Shown in pieces: positions 43,875-55,589 of a stretch of 64,000 bases of DNA (position 1 is the first letter of the stretch; every line of letters starts with the position of its first letter). The notes beneath the pieces are model-generated. The model did not search any database and was not told where the DNA came from. It was given only the letters and a program-made list of their open reading frames with translations. The stretch is from Ilex aquifolium (taxonomy: Eukaryota; Streptophyta; Magnoliopsida; Aquifoliales; Aquifoliaceae). Location of the stretch: positions 32,851,244-32,915,243 of the forward strand of contig OX637393.1 in NCBI GenBank assembly GCA_951799425.1. The letters run 5' to 3'. The position numbers were made by a program, and so were the translations under genes.

Positions 43875-45323
43875 TTATGCTTCCATAGAATGAGCAAGAT
43901 TGAGCCCAGCGATGACAGCTTCATACTCAGCTTCGTTATTTGAAGCCTTAAACCCAAACCTAAGGGCATATTCGACATCTTTTCCATCTGGAGAGGTCAA
44001 GATTATACCTGCACCACTCCCCTGAGCGTTGGCAGCTCCATCTACAGAAAGCCTCCATACGGGGAGGTCAGGTACTAGCTCCGTGATCTCCAAAGGTGCT
44101 GCCGCTGTAAATTCTGCGATGAAATCCGCCAAAAATTGCCCTTTGATGGCAGTCCTTGGCTTATATCTGATATTAAACTCACTGAGCTCTACGGCCCACT
44201 TAACCAATCTTCCAGAAGATTCAGGTTTATGCAGTACTTGTTTCATTGGCTGATCTGTTGGAACCTCGATAGTATGAGCCTGGAAATAGGGCCTAAGTCT
44301 CCTGGCTGTTGTAACCAAAGTTAAAACGAGTTTTTCCATCTTTGGATATCTCTCATCTGCCCCCCTCAGAGCTCTGCTGCAGTAATAGACTGGTTGCTGA
44401 GCTCTGTCTCTCTCCCTAACCAGCGCTGCGCTTGTTGAAAAATCTGAAATTGCCAGATAGAGAGTAAGGACTTCTCCTTCTAAAGGGCTTACCAAAACAG
44501 GAGGGGAGCTCATATAATTTTTTAGGGCTTTGAATGCTTCTTCGCACTTGGTATCCCACTGTAATGCCTTCTTCAAGATTTGAAAGAATGGCTGGCACTT
44601 ATCGCCTGACCTGGACACAAAACGGCTCAGGGCAGCTATTCTACCTGTCAGACGTTGTACCTCCCTTGTGTTGGATGGTGACTGCATATCTAACACCGTC
44701 CTAACCTTCTCTGGGTTAGCTTCAATTCCTCGGCTGCTAACTATAAAACCTAGAAACTTTCCTGCTGAGACCCCGAATGCACACTTCGCAGGGTTAAGCT
44801 TCATCTTGTATTCCTTTAGGATCTGGAACGATTCAGCTAGGTGTTCGATGTGGAGCTCTGCCTTCAGTGACTTTACTAACATGTCGTCGATGTAAACTTC
44901 CATGGATGCTCCTATCTGCTTTTGGAACATCCTATTCACCAACCTTTGGTAAGTGGCTCTAGCGTTTTTCAATCCAAAAGGCATGACCTGATAACAGTAT
45001 GTTCCATGTTCAGTCACAAATGAGGTCTTCTCTCGGTCGTCGGGATCCATCCTGATCTGGTTATAACTTGAGAAGGCGTCCATGAAGCTAAGAAGTTCGT
45101 GTCCGGCTGTGGCGTCCACTATTAAGTCGATCCGAGGTAAGGGAAAGTTGTCCTTGGGGCATGCTCGGTTGAGGTCAGTGAAGTCGATGCAACGCAACTG
45201 TCCTCGCTGGATCAGGAACTCGATTTTCTTCTTTAGTTGAATGCAGTCATCAGTGTGGTGACCATGATCCCTGTGGTAATCGCAATACTTCGTGGGGTCT
45301 CTCTTGGCTGGATCTGCTTTCAT
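43875..45323 (-). pseudogene. Fused Gag tail-reverse transcriptase-RNase H of Tat element
   Basis: 482 residues. The first ~44 residues are the Gag C terminus with a CCHH/C-type knuckle ('[20 protein letters not shown]', then '[12 protein letters not shown]'). At about 45,191 the sequence jumps directly to RT ('[20 protein letters not shown]'), so protease and the first part of RT are missing although the frame is kept. RT retains '[20 protein letters not shown]' and the active site '[12 protein letters not shown]'. RNase H follows, then the first half of the archaeal-type RNase H ('[20 protein letters not shown]', '[18 protein letters not shown]'). It is open throughout, so a fusion protein could in principle be made. 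Confidence 0.9.
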
Positions 45324-45332
45324 CCGAGGTGG

Positions 45333-46696
45333 TCACCTTAGGAACTTCTCGTTTTGGACCTCATACAGAACTTGGGATACAGCGGCGGTGAGCGGGGTGT
45401 ATCGCTGAGGTCCATATCTAGGCTGTAGTTCGGGTTGTATGGGGCCCAAGCGGTCTCTAACATTTCCTCTTCTCTTCGGGGAGCGATCTCTATCCCTCCT
45501 TGGGGACCTTTCTCGCCCCTTTTCTTTCCTGGGACTTCGGTCCCTTTTTTTCTCTTCTTTTTCCTTCTCCTTATGTAAGGATGTACTTCCCACCTTGGAA
45601 AGGAGTGCCTCTTCCCCATTTATATACTTTTCTGCCTTGGCTAACACCTCAGCCATGCTTGCTTGAGGGTTCTTTGATATAGAGAACATTAGGTCCTTTG
45701 ACTGCACTCCTAATCCTGCAATGAAGGTAGTTATGACAAACTTTTCGTCTGGGATGTCCACCTTCAGAGATTCTGAATTGAACCTCTACACATAAGATCG
45801 CAGGTTCTCCTTGGGCCTCTGCTTGACATTTAATAAATAGTAGCTCGGCTTCCTGTAGATCCGAGCTCCAATGAAGTGAGATACAAAAGAAATGGAAAGT
45901 TCCTTGAAAGAAGAGATTGAGGCTGGGGGGAGCCTATTGAACCATGCCAAGGCCGACCCCTTCAAGGTAATGGCGAAGGCCCTGCATCGCACAGCGTCCT
46001 GGTATCCGTGCAATTCCATTTGGTTTTGTAGGTGTTGAGGTGATCCACAGGGTCTTTTGTCCCATCAAAGACCTCTATCTGAGGTACTCTGAACTTCGGA
46101 GAAAGTGGGAAATGCAGCACCCCGGGGGTGAATGGGGATTCAGTTTGTTACACCAAGGCATCCATCTTCACTGGGGCTTTGACTTTCACTGCCTCTCTCA
46201 TGTGGCTGAGCTCTTGCTGGATATCCTTGAAGCGATGTTCCCAATATTGCTTTATTCTTTCCTGTTGGAAAGGAAGGAAATCATTCATATCCAGTCCTTC
46301 ATTCTGGCTTTGTGCTTCTTCATTGATTCCCCTCTTAGGCGGCTGATGGGGTGCTTGGCTGCTTTCTCCTCCTTCGTTTGCTTCCCTGAGGGGGTCAAGG
46401 CACTGCCGCTCCCTAGGGGGAAGATTGTTCGGGCCTTGCCGGGGTGGTTGCGCCTGCTGAGGACCTTGTAAGAGCTTCAAGAGCTCTTCATTTTGTTGGA
46501 GTAAGCGTTGATTGACCAGGCGAAGGGCGTCCAGTTCATTGTTAGGGGGAGGATCTGCCGTAGGAGGGTCATTTTCAACAGTGGGGATGAAATCATGAAG
46601 GTTTTCCGGTTGCCTTCCACTGGTGATCTCCTGGGGATTCTGCGCTCTTGGAGGATTCATCTGAATTTTACTCATGTTTCGTGTAGAGACCATCAA
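45333..46696 (-). pseudogene. Tat element gag
   Basis: The N-terminal piece (46,148-46,696) begins 'MMVSTRNMSKIQMNPP' and has a coiled-coil-like 'LDALRLVNQRLLQQNEELLK'. The capsid core is in another frame ('GYQDAVRCRAFAITLKGSAL', 'ASISSFKELSISFVSHF'), because a run of A near 46,025 is one base short of the expected K-N-Q-M-E codons. The tail has a strongly basic 'KEKEKEEKKRDRSPRKEK' region. Stops occur at about 46,148, 45,786 and 45,333. From 46,019 down to 43,875 the frame is the same as the RT fusion, interrupted only by two stops. Confidence 0.85.
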
Positions 46697-46738
46697 TTAC
46701 TGAGAAATCAGTTATATTTGTAATAAGAACTTTCGTTC

Positions 46739-46762
46739 CCACAGACGGCGCCAAACTGACGG
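46739..46762 (-). promoter_or_regulatory. Tat primer binding site region
   Basis: The minus strand reads CCGTCAGTTTGGCGCCGTCT then GTGG, just inside the 5' LTR. The TGGCGCCGTCTGTGGG core is a recurring leader sequence of plant Tat elements. The same sequence follows the other LTR at 35,805-35,828. Confidence 0.8.
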
Positions 46763-47450
46763 TGTTAGTCTACCGAAAATGAACTAGGAGTCAGGTATGC
46801 GTGGAGTTGCGAGTGGTGTCTGAGCTACAAGGCTCGTGTCAAGCAATGTTGATTGATGTTTAGAGGAATTGAGGAAGGGGAGATAACTCAACAGAACTAC
46901 AGTGGTTCACCGGCCTAAGCTCGACTAGTCCACTCTGGAATGGAGTCTTTTGCTCCTCTTTTCTTATTGATTGTGTTGAACGTGTTACAGCGTAGTAATG
47001 AGAGAATTAGGGTTCTCTGTGGCTCTATTGCCTTCTCCCCTTTGATGGGGGGTCTATCCCCATTTTATAGCCTCTTGCTTACCTCTAATCCGATCTTGCC
47101 TCCTATAATGGAGGGATCTTCTCCCCCCTACTCTCCCCCGTCCCGGGGTTACCTAAACTCCTTGTGGCTGGATCACTGGACTCTATCCCGAAATCTCTGC
47201 CTTCTATCGTGGGATCCTTCTCAATCTTCTGAGAGGATCTCGATCGGCTACGAATCTCATGCCTTGAATCCAGCTTGGCTATTGCTCTGGAGGTATTTGC
47301 TATTGCCTTGCTGTCCCCTTGCCATTCCCTATTTCGTTTCTACTGTGGGGAGCTCTGATTGCAGCTGGATGAGCTCTGCTGGTCTTTCCTAACCTTCTAT
47401 GCTGAGCTCATTTCCCGAGCTGAGGCTTGGGCTCTTTTTAGGTATCATCA
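46763..47450 (-). repeat. Tat element 5' LTR
   Basis: 688 bp. The plus strand reads TGTTAGTCTACCG...GGTATCATCA. It is followed by GGTAT (47,451-47,455), the presumed target duplication, which has no visible partner on the left. Confidence 0.95.
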
Positions 47451-47455
47451 GGTAT

Positions 47456-50400
47456 CTCAAAGATGGAAGTATAACTTGATACGTGACAATACCTACGCTT
47501 GTAATTTAGGAATACATTTAAACCAATAATACCAAATAATAATCTCATGAAAGAGATAAACTATACTACTCTATGACAAAGTACACAACTGTGCAACTTA
47601 AATCAAAACAAAACATTAGGGAATTTATCTCTTACATAAACAAGGAAACGAACACTCTTGTACAAAATGTACACAATCAGTTTCCTTAACCTCCCATATC
47701 GACTATGCTGGTGCTGTAGTGGACCCAACTCTAAATTTTAGCTCTCTGAAAAAAATATTTTCTTGAGTGTACCGCACATCATAATAAATGAAAATATGGA
47801 AAATACGGATCAAATATCATTTCACCAAAATATGTTCACAATCTGAGGAGCATGACAAAATCAAAGTGTTTTCAACTCAATTTCAAATCTCATAATCTCT
47901 GTCAAAATAGCAACATAATAAATATTTGACATGTGCTATGGGTCAACAACAACATTTAAGTAATGTCAAGGTATCAATAACATTTAAGCAATGTCAAGCT
48001 ATCAATAACATTTAAGTAATGTCAAGCTATCTACAACATTTAAGCAATGTCAAACTGTCTCACAACAACTGCGTAGTGTCCAAATCAACAACATGTAAGC
48101 TATGTCAAGCTATCAACAACTCTAGTACAGTGGGTACTACTCAAATCTCAAGTTTTTCAACAAATTACAAGCTTTTCAATAAATCACAAGCTTCAACAAA
48201 ACATATTTAATCCTTTATTTACTCAACTCAACATAAATCAAGTCATCAAAACTTCATTTCACATAGTGAAATAACTCATATTAGTCATATATATATTTTT
48301 TTCAATTATTATGAAGGAGTACACTTCACCTGTCACTGCCAACTAACACACCACTCAGCTTTATGCTCAAGGCCTAAGTGGAATCGGTATAGTATCTTTT
48401 AGACCTAACACAAATCATATAACCATACACAATGAGTTTCAACTTCAAATAACTCAACGGATGCAAACGTATGCATATGAGTATATTTCACTTTAAGTTT
48501 TATTCGTTCTGACTCAACTCAACTTAGATCAAGACAACTCCAATCACATGGTTTATTTTCATAATAACTCAACATGCAACCAAATGAGTTAGAAACTAAG
48601 TTTTTTAAGGTTTTTAATAATAGGTCATAAGCTCAAAAAAACCTCCCATAGACCATGTTCCGATTATTTTTCAACAAGTTTTCAAATTCGATAAGTGGAC
48701 TATATTTAGCTATTTTTAAACTAAAAACTGAATCTATACATGAAGAATATGATGTTATACCATATATCATTGGAAAGGTCTCTGAATCTAATTTCCAACA
48801 AAATTGACGGTGCGTCAATATGAGTTTTCTATAAAAAGTTATGCTCATTTTACCAAAGGGTATCAAAGTTGTCCAATATCCCTCATATTCGAATTTTTCA
48901 AAATTATTTTTCTTTGATCCAGCCCAATCTAATTTATTTCATACCACATTCAACTCAAATAAGGTCGGGTCACTTAAGCCCCATTTTCTCTCATTCGCTT
49001 CACTCAAACATTTCCTTGAACACCTTACATGCATTAAAATAACATGAGGACCCATCACGCGAGTTTAATTAAAACAAAATTCTATCCTTTCTAAAATAAC
49101 AAGAACCCAAATTAATCATGATGTAGACTTCCTAAGCATTCTAACCATAGGTCATGAGCTAAAATCGGAGTTTCGTGTGAAGAATTATGCTCACTTGTTT
49201 AAAAGGTTATTAAGTAGATTATTTTTCATCAGTCATAGATTTTTACTCCATTTTAAATAGATGCCCGTTTTCACACAAATAAAATTAGGCTCTATAACAT
49301 ATATGATTATAAAGATCTATAAGTCTGGGTTCGAACAAAAAAAAAATGGTGCACTAATCCAAATTTTCTAGAGAGAGGTATCGCCGTTTTCCCACCGACT
49401 ATCCAAGTTGTCTATCAAAATTGGGATTACTATCATCATCTCTATTCTTTTACTCATAAACCGAAACCCACTTCAATCTACTCCAAAATCAATTAATTCT
49501 AACGATCTCCGATAATATTTTAATTATCCAAAATAGGTTTGGGCATCAATACAAAACAATTAATTAAGCTCTTTCAACAACTAAACCATAATTTTAGCTT
49601 ATAATTTTATACAATTTCATCAACTAAGCATGAAATTCTTTTTCTTTCCTTGATGAAAACTCCACCCAAAAGATTATCAAATGAAAGAAAATATAAAATA
49701 AACAAAACAACTTCATTTAAAGAAACTGAACCGAAAGATGTGAAATTCAAACTACAATGAACAACACACTCAAATTTTATAAGAAATAGAGATAATTTCA
49801 TCGTTGGATTCGAGTTGAAACTCACCTTTTTCCTTTTCTTTTTTTCTTCTTCTCCGTTCTTCTCCGTTCTTCTTCCAGCTTCTTTTTTTTTTTTTATTGT
49901 TCCTTTCTTACAAATCCAATAACTGACTTCCTTCTCCAATAATTACACTACTATATACTAATTACACTTTCACTCTTTTAAAAAATTTAACTCTCATAAT
50001 TTACTCCTACAATGTTTTTTTATAATAATTTCAATACTTGCAATTTTTTTTTTCCGGTATACCCCGACAGTACGAGGGAATTTATTGATTCAAAAATTAA
50101 ATTACACCTAGCTAGGGGAGACATATGCACCTTACCCCTCGATGCAATCTAAATACAATGAAATAAGGAATTAAAAATTCTGATGCATGATTTTACATGG
50201 AAAATACTAAAAATAATTTAGAAAGCATAATTTCTAATGCATGAATTAAAAGGTTCATCTCCACATTGAGCATTGCTGCCTGCTTGAAATTTCATTTGAA
50301 GAAGAGATAAGAGACTAGTTGAAACCAACTGCTTACATTCACGTGAACAGTCGCTGGATAGTGAGCATTACAACTGCAGCATAAAATCCAGCTGAAAGAG

Positions 50401-50497
50401 TTCAGCTGAACAGTAACGTGAACAGTAGCATGAACCAGCTGATAAAATTCTTGTAGATGATCTTGTTGCATAAGAATCCTTCCAATGAAAGGTCCAT
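47456..50497. other. AT-rich non-coding DNA, possibly an old LTR
   Basis: No convincing gene. Phrases such as 'tttctataaaaagttatgct' and 'ggaaaggtctctgaatctaa' are common in plant gypsy LTRs, and a 28-bp repeat block lies at 47,945. I could not define ends. T-runs occur near 49,885 and 50,045. The latter could be the poly-A end of a minus-strand LINE. Confidence 0.45.
47945..48118. repeat. 28-bp tandem repeat
   Basis: Unit 'aacatttaagtaatgtcaag' plus 'ctatcaat'. Copies begin at 47,951, 47,979, 48,007 and 48,035, with a more diverged copy at 48,091. No coding role. Confidence 0.85.
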
Positions 50498-51749
50498 TTA
50501 ACGACTAAATCCGCATGGATTCTTTTGCTTCGGAATTTTGAATGCTAGCTTGGATTTGGATCTAGTCATTATTGCTAAATTTTCCACGGCTGGGATATTT
50601 TTCAACACCAACGCTAAAGCATCTAGCTCCTCTTCTTTTCTCTTCTTCTTTAGTTCAATCTTATTGAGTATTGACAGTAACTTTTTAGACGATGCCATAA
50701 AAGAATTAAAATCATCTACTCGAGCCAAAGTCTCCTCTTCACCATCTAAGTAAAAACCCCTTGTGTGCTCGTGAAGAGAAGACTCCTTAACATAGTCATC
50801 CTTGGAACAAATTCCCTTTTGCTTTAAGGCTTTGCGAATCTCATCTCTTGACATGCTTGGGATAATATTCCCATGACTATGAATATTCTTATGAACTTCT
50901 GCCACCATTTCTTGAGTAATGGACGTTGGCACAACATCCACTGACAAAGGTTCAAAATCTTGCAAAGAACAAGGACCATAATTCAACAAAACTTGAATCA
51001 AGGATAAGGACTCATCGATTCCATCGTCCGAGACATCTTTAGAAGTAGTAGAAAATACACTGTCATCCTTCTCATTATTTAAATTTTTTAAACTTGAACA
51101 CAACAGCTTCACCACTTTTAAGTAATTGATCATGGCCAGAACTAACGAGATCCTTTCTCCTGTCATCCACATGAGGAACCTCACAATTTTCAACCAATGG
51201 AGGTTGAGAAACTTCTACCTGTACTCCAACCTCAGTAGTATCATTGTTGGTACACAACTTTGAACATTCTTCTTCATTTAGCACTACATGATCTGTCTCC
51301 ACAGAGTGATTATTTCTTGCCAGATTGGTATTGTGTATCTTTCCCTGAATGTTCATCTGCATTAATTACGTTAATTGCACCATGCATTTCAGAAGGAAGG
51401 TTGATATTTTCCTGCAACACAGGTAATGTTTCCATATGGGTTACAACTATTGTTTCCATATTACCATCGATTTGCTTCTCTTTTGATTGTGGTTTCCAAA
51501 TTTTCTTTGCTTGGTGTGCAAAATTTGAATTTTTTGATTGAGGGGGGAAACTTCTCTGTCCAGAATCCTCCATGTGCTGCTGTACTTGCTTTCCTTTAGA
51601 GCACTCCGAAATTGCCTTACTGACCTCCTCTCCTTTAGAAAGTAAATCCTTTCCTTTTGCCACCTCCGATATCACATGCACCTTCCTTTTTCGACATTCT
51701 TCCTCGCCATGGCCTTATTTTCTGCAAGCTTTGCAGTACTTTTTGTTTC
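50498..51749 (-). pseudogene. LINE-like ORF1 C-terminal relic, split by LTR insertion
   Basis: The minus strand reads a knuckle 'NKKYCKACRK-stop-GHGEEEC' (C-x2-C-x4-H-x4-C) at about 51,695-51,745, immediately before the LTR. A hydrophilic Lys/Glu-rich tail follows in shifting frames (51,310-51,681, 51,075-51,362, 50,498-51,193). The knuckle resembles plant DUF4283/LINE ORF1 proteins ('YC..C.K.GH....C'). No ORF2 (endonuclease-RT) is present downstream. The long tail could also be a host protein containing such a knuckle. The LTR at 51,750 interrupts it, so its N terminus, if it survives, lies beyond the right edge. Confidence 0.45.
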
Positions 51750-52046
51750 TGTAACACCCCGCATTTTCTTTTATATATGTATATAGATATATAGTAAATA
51801 TTTTTTGTAAAAATGTGGATATGTGTAGTGATGTGTGTTTGAATTTGGTAGATTGGAAAAGTAAAGATTTAAAATGTTAGTGGAAATAATAGTTTAAATT
51901 TAGTTTTAATAAGTGAAAATATGAAATTTTAGGTCCTAGAACTTGTATTAAATAGGTTTGGTGTAGAGATATGTGTTGGAGAGATTTGAGATGGATTTGG
52001 TTGGCTTAGGAATGGATTGGAAATGGAAAAAGGGATGAAACAGCTG

Positions 52047-52452
52047 TGAACAGTGCACGTGAACAGTGCACTGGCTGCAACTTCAAGCTCGATTTCGACC
52101 TTGATGCAGTCAATATCTCTCAAAACTCAAATCATGAAAGTTGTAGAGCTCTTTCTTAAAATTCCATAGCATCTTGAATCATCTCCATCGGAGCTCGGAT
52201 GAGAGAGTTATGCCCAGATAACGAAGCGATGTCAAAACAGTCCATTTAGATTGAACAGTGCACGTGAACAGTGCACTGGCTGCAACTTCAAGCTCGATTT
52301 AGACCTTGATTTAGTAAATATCTCTCAAAACTCAAAACATGAAATTTATAGATCTCTTTCTTACAATTCCATAGAATCTTGAATCATCTCAATCGGAGCT
52401 CGGATGAGAGAGTTATGCTCAGATAACGAAACGATGTCGAAAGAGTCCAATT
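52047..52452 (+). repeat. 205-bp tandem duplication inside LTR1
   Basis: Two copies, starting at 52,047 and 52,252. Each starts with TGAACAGTGCACGTGAACAG, a 13-bp direct repeat GTGAACAGTGCAC. The copies differ at a modest number of sites. This block occupies the position taken by the GTACCGGTAC array in the solo LTR at 31,512. Confidence 0.93.
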
Positions 52453-53294
52453 AGCTTCATTTTGCATTTAATGTCTCCATTTGCATCCTAAATCAAAATA
52501 TAAGAATAATGATTACTTTTAAGCTTCAAATAAGTATAAAAGGCTTTAAGAAGCACCCTTCATCACCTTTTATTTACAAACATCGCAAAACTTCATTAAT
52601 AGCCGGTTCGGATGGGTAAAAATAGAAACTTTAGTGTTTCGGGTGTACGTTGACTTTGGTTTTGAGATAAATCTTAAAAATAAATGTTTTTAGGTTAAAA
52701 TAAAAATCGGGATTTTGGTGTTTTAAAACACCCTTTTTAGCCTCATTTGCCCCATTTCTTCATCTCCCTCTCACCCTAACCCTCCTAGAAACCCTTAGAG
52801 AGAAAGATAAAACTCAAGATCAAAAGGAAAGACAAAGGGTTCACAAGTGATTCAAGACTCAAACCCTAGGTTTCTTCAAGAGCATAAGGTAGGGGTTTTC
52901 TCTCACTCTCTTACATTGAGGCTAGGGTATTTATATATGTATGTTTTGGCTATCAATGATATATATATGCTATGAAATCATCCTCTTTTAGGCTTTTTGG
53001 CAAAGATTACATGTTTTGAACAAAGTTAGGGTTTAATACCCATGAAATTTCTTTTCTAGTTTTAAAACCTTAGTTTTTGGGAGAGTGATGTATTTCTTCT
53101 TAAATGCTTCTTTATTATGAACTTCAAAAACCGTAGTTGTTTGTGTTGGGTAGAAAAATGATGTTATTGTGATCTCATGTATTTTCTTTGTTGGTTGGGG
53201 AATTGTTACATAATATATCTTGGGGATTTTGGAGAGATGCTTGTAAAATGATATAAATATTAGAATGGTATGCTTGGTTGGGTTGTTTGTGATG

Positions 53295-53750
53295 CCTTTA
53301 GGGTGAGAGGTTCCTTATAAGGATGCTCATGCCAAGAGAGGAGAGTATGTGATTTTTCCTCAAGAGGTTCCTTATAAGGATGCTTGAGTTTGTGATGCCT
53401 TGAGGGTGAGAGGTTCATTATAAGGATGCTCATGCCAAGAGAGGAGAGTATGTGATTTCCCTCAAGAGGTTCCTTATAAGGATGCTTGAGTTTGTGATGC
53501 CTTGAGGGTGAGAGGTTCCTTATAAGGATGCTCATGCCAAGAGAGGAGAGTATGTGATTTTCCTTAAGAGGTTCCTTATAAGGATGCTTAAGAAACTAAG
53601 CCTTGAGGGTGAGAGGTTCCTTATAAGGATGCTCATGCCAAAAGAGGACAGTATGTGATTTGCCTCAAGAGGTTCCTTATAAGGATGCTTGAGTAACCAA
53701 GCCTTGAGGGTGAGAGGTTCCTTATAAGGATGCTCATGCCAAAAGAGGAC
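53295..53750 (+). repeat. TCCTTATAAGGA tandem array in LTR1
   Basis: The same repeat family as at 32,128, in the opposite orientation. Roughly 4.5 units of about 100 bp with two palindromes each, and some sites changed (for example 'tcattataagga'). Confidence 0.94.
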
Positions 53751-54369
53751 AATATTATATAATGTGTGGGAAATGGTTTATATTTTTAAAATGAATGTTT
53801 ATTAGAATTGGTTATTATTGTTCATTTCTAGTACTATGGCTACTTAAACTTGAGATCAGTTGTAAAATGTCATTGTTTTACTGCAAAGATTATGTATGCT
53901 ATTTGTGAAATGAGACCGGCCGTTTTAAATGCTTTTCTAAACCTTGTATGGGTTTGAGAGAATTTTTCTACAGAGCTTCGTGCTCACCCCCTACTGCTAA
54001 CATTTTTCAGATTACCCGCTTGAGGAGGACTTAAGGGTCGAGGAGCCCACTACTTGGGAGACTCCACTTGACGGGAGTGTGGATCCCGAGGTGGACGCGT
54101 AGAGCGACCTCCTTTCCTTTTTGTACTAGACTAGGTTATTCATTTTTAACCTTGTAAAGTCTAGTTTTCTTTTGTAATTCCGCTGCGCTACATTATTGGA
54201 TTTTTGGGATGTAAAGGCCAAAATGGGTCTATTCTTTTGGGATAATGCTGTAAATTTTATGGATGACTTTATGAAGTCTTATTTATTGATGGATTATTTT
54301 AGTGCTCTCATGATATGAATGTTTTATAATGTAATGTCGTCCAGGGTGTGTTTTGGGGTGTTACAAAGT

Positions 54370-54380
54370 TGGTATCAGAG
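54370..54380 (+). promoter_or_regulatory. Interior A primer binding site (tRNA-iMet)
   Basis: TGGTATCAGAG four bases after LTR1. The equivalent segment is absent after LTR2. Confidence 0.92.
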
Positions 54381-54549
54381 ATTAGGCTTTAAGTCTTACA
54401 TGGGAGCTGTAGGTTATGGATTACCACTAGAAAGGTAGGACTAGGTTGAAGGAACCGTAGGCTTGCATTTGTTTGAAGTTATGTGTTTATCAGATAGATT
54501 AGATTCATGGTATATTTAGGTTAAGGGTTAATTATTTGTTCGAATTCGA

Positions 54550-55070
54550 TGAGTTGTCTCGCTACGCAATCAAGTTTGTGGTCACTGAGGCAAGGAGGGC
54601 TAAACGCTTTGAACAAGATTTGAGGCCTTCCATCCGCGAGAAGTTGGTTACACTCTTAATTCGAGAATACAAGATCTCGTGAACGTGGACGTGTACGTGG
54701 ACGTGGACGTGTACGGGGACGTGGACGCGATTGAACAAAGGCTTCAGACAGTGGAGAAGATGGAGTTACTCAGACGAGAGTAGGCATGGACCCGCGCCCA
54801 TGCTTTGCATGCGGAGAGTATGGGCACTTCAAACATAGATGCCCCTCGTTTCCCCCAATGACCAAGCAAGCACCCGAGTAAGTACCAGCAAACAAGCCAC
54901 CTCTACAAAGGCCAGCACAGCAGAGACCTCAGATAGCTCGAGGAGCGGGAGGCGTACTAGAGAGAATAGGCACAGATGCACACCGATATTTTGCCTATGG
55001 AGGTGTTGGGCACGTCATAGATAATTGTCCATTACTTTCTACCAAGACCAACCAAGCAACTGGGCGAGTG
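54550..55070 (+). pseudogene. Interior A gag relic with duplicated zinc knuckle
   Basis: Capsid end: 'EARRAKRFEQDLRPSIREKL' at about 54,585-54,650, then an RGRG-type stretch encoded by a 12-bp repeat (54,680-54,730). The first knuckle, 'CFACGEYGHFKHRCP', starts at 54,801 and is intact. A second, degenerate copy, 'YFAYGGVGHVIDNCP', starts at 54,987 with both leading Cys changed to Tyr. Flanking Pro/Gln-rich residues are duplicated with it, implying a 186-bp tandem duplication. Interior B has only one knuckle. Confidence 0.85.
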
Positions 55071-55109
55071 AATGCAAACAGGCCACCGCTACGACAGCCA
55101 TTACCACCA

Positions 55110-55430
55110 CAGAGACCGTTACAAGCTCATGCCCCCGGCGGCGCCAATCAAGGAAGGGTTTTTGCTTTGACTCAACCGGAGGAAGATGCCTCCAACGCCG
55201 TTGTGGAAGGTATTGTTCTTCTCTACCATTCTTGGGCCCGAATTACATTGGATACCTATGCGACTTATTCTTCTATACGTAATGCGGACGTTGTGGAATT
55301 GGGATTGGGTTCCGAGGAGCTAGAACATGCTTTATATGTTGACTTGCCTACGGGAGAACAGGGGGATACCAGGCTAGTCTGTAAGGGTTACGTGCAAGCG
55401 GATTACATTTCAGTTACCAGTAGGTTTACT
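55110..55430 (+). pseudogene. Interior A protease fragment
   Basis: '[20 protein letters not shown]' and 'GIVLLYHSWARITLDTYATY' align with '[19 protein letters not shown]' of interior B. The D-S-G-A motif is destroyed here (D-T-Y-A). Near 55,390 it jumps from 'VCKGYV' to the segment 'QADYIS', which in B lies ~125 bp further on, marking a deletion. Afterwards the homology ends. Confidence 0.82.
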
Positions 55431-55589
55431 TATATGTATTTCTTTGACTCTAATTTATATCTACTGGCTAGGGAATCAGCATGTCTTGCCATTCTAGATA
55501 ATACTACCTTGTTCCAAAATATATTATGGTTGGGTAAACCCTAAATTTTTTCTTATGCCTTCAAACCCTAGTTTACAAAGGAGATGTGT

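Larger units (their letters stand above)
35829..47450 (-). mobile_element. Tat-lineage Ty3/gypsy element with antisense genes, minus strand
   Basis: 11.6 kb bounded by 688-bp LTRs (35,829-36,516 and 46,763-47,450), which differ at about 22 sites by eye (3.2%). The PBS region carries TGGCGCCGTCTGTGGG as in many plant Tat elements. Gag-pol on the minus strand includes RT, a retroviral-type RNase H, a second archaeal-type RNase H (diagnostic of the Tat lineage) and integrase. Protease and the start of RT are deleted. Two spliced genes lie on the plus strand between the 3' LTR and integrase, as known for Tat elements that carry antisense ORFs (Pfam Transposase_28-type). Target duplication is not verifiable because the left side continues into a partial second interior. 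Confidence 0.93.
51750..54365 (+). repeat. LTR1 of compound gypsy structure (TGTAACACC family)
   Basis: 2,616 bp, TGTAACACCCCGC...GGGGTGTTACA, followed by a PBS. The left flank is GTTTC. It contains a 205-bp tandem duplication (52,047-52,452), a G-box-bearing 13-bp duplication GTGAACAGTGCAC, and the TCCTTATAAGGA repeat array. From about 52,710 it is nearly identical to LTR2. Upstream of that point, apart from the first ~90 bp, it is different. Confidence 0.95.
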
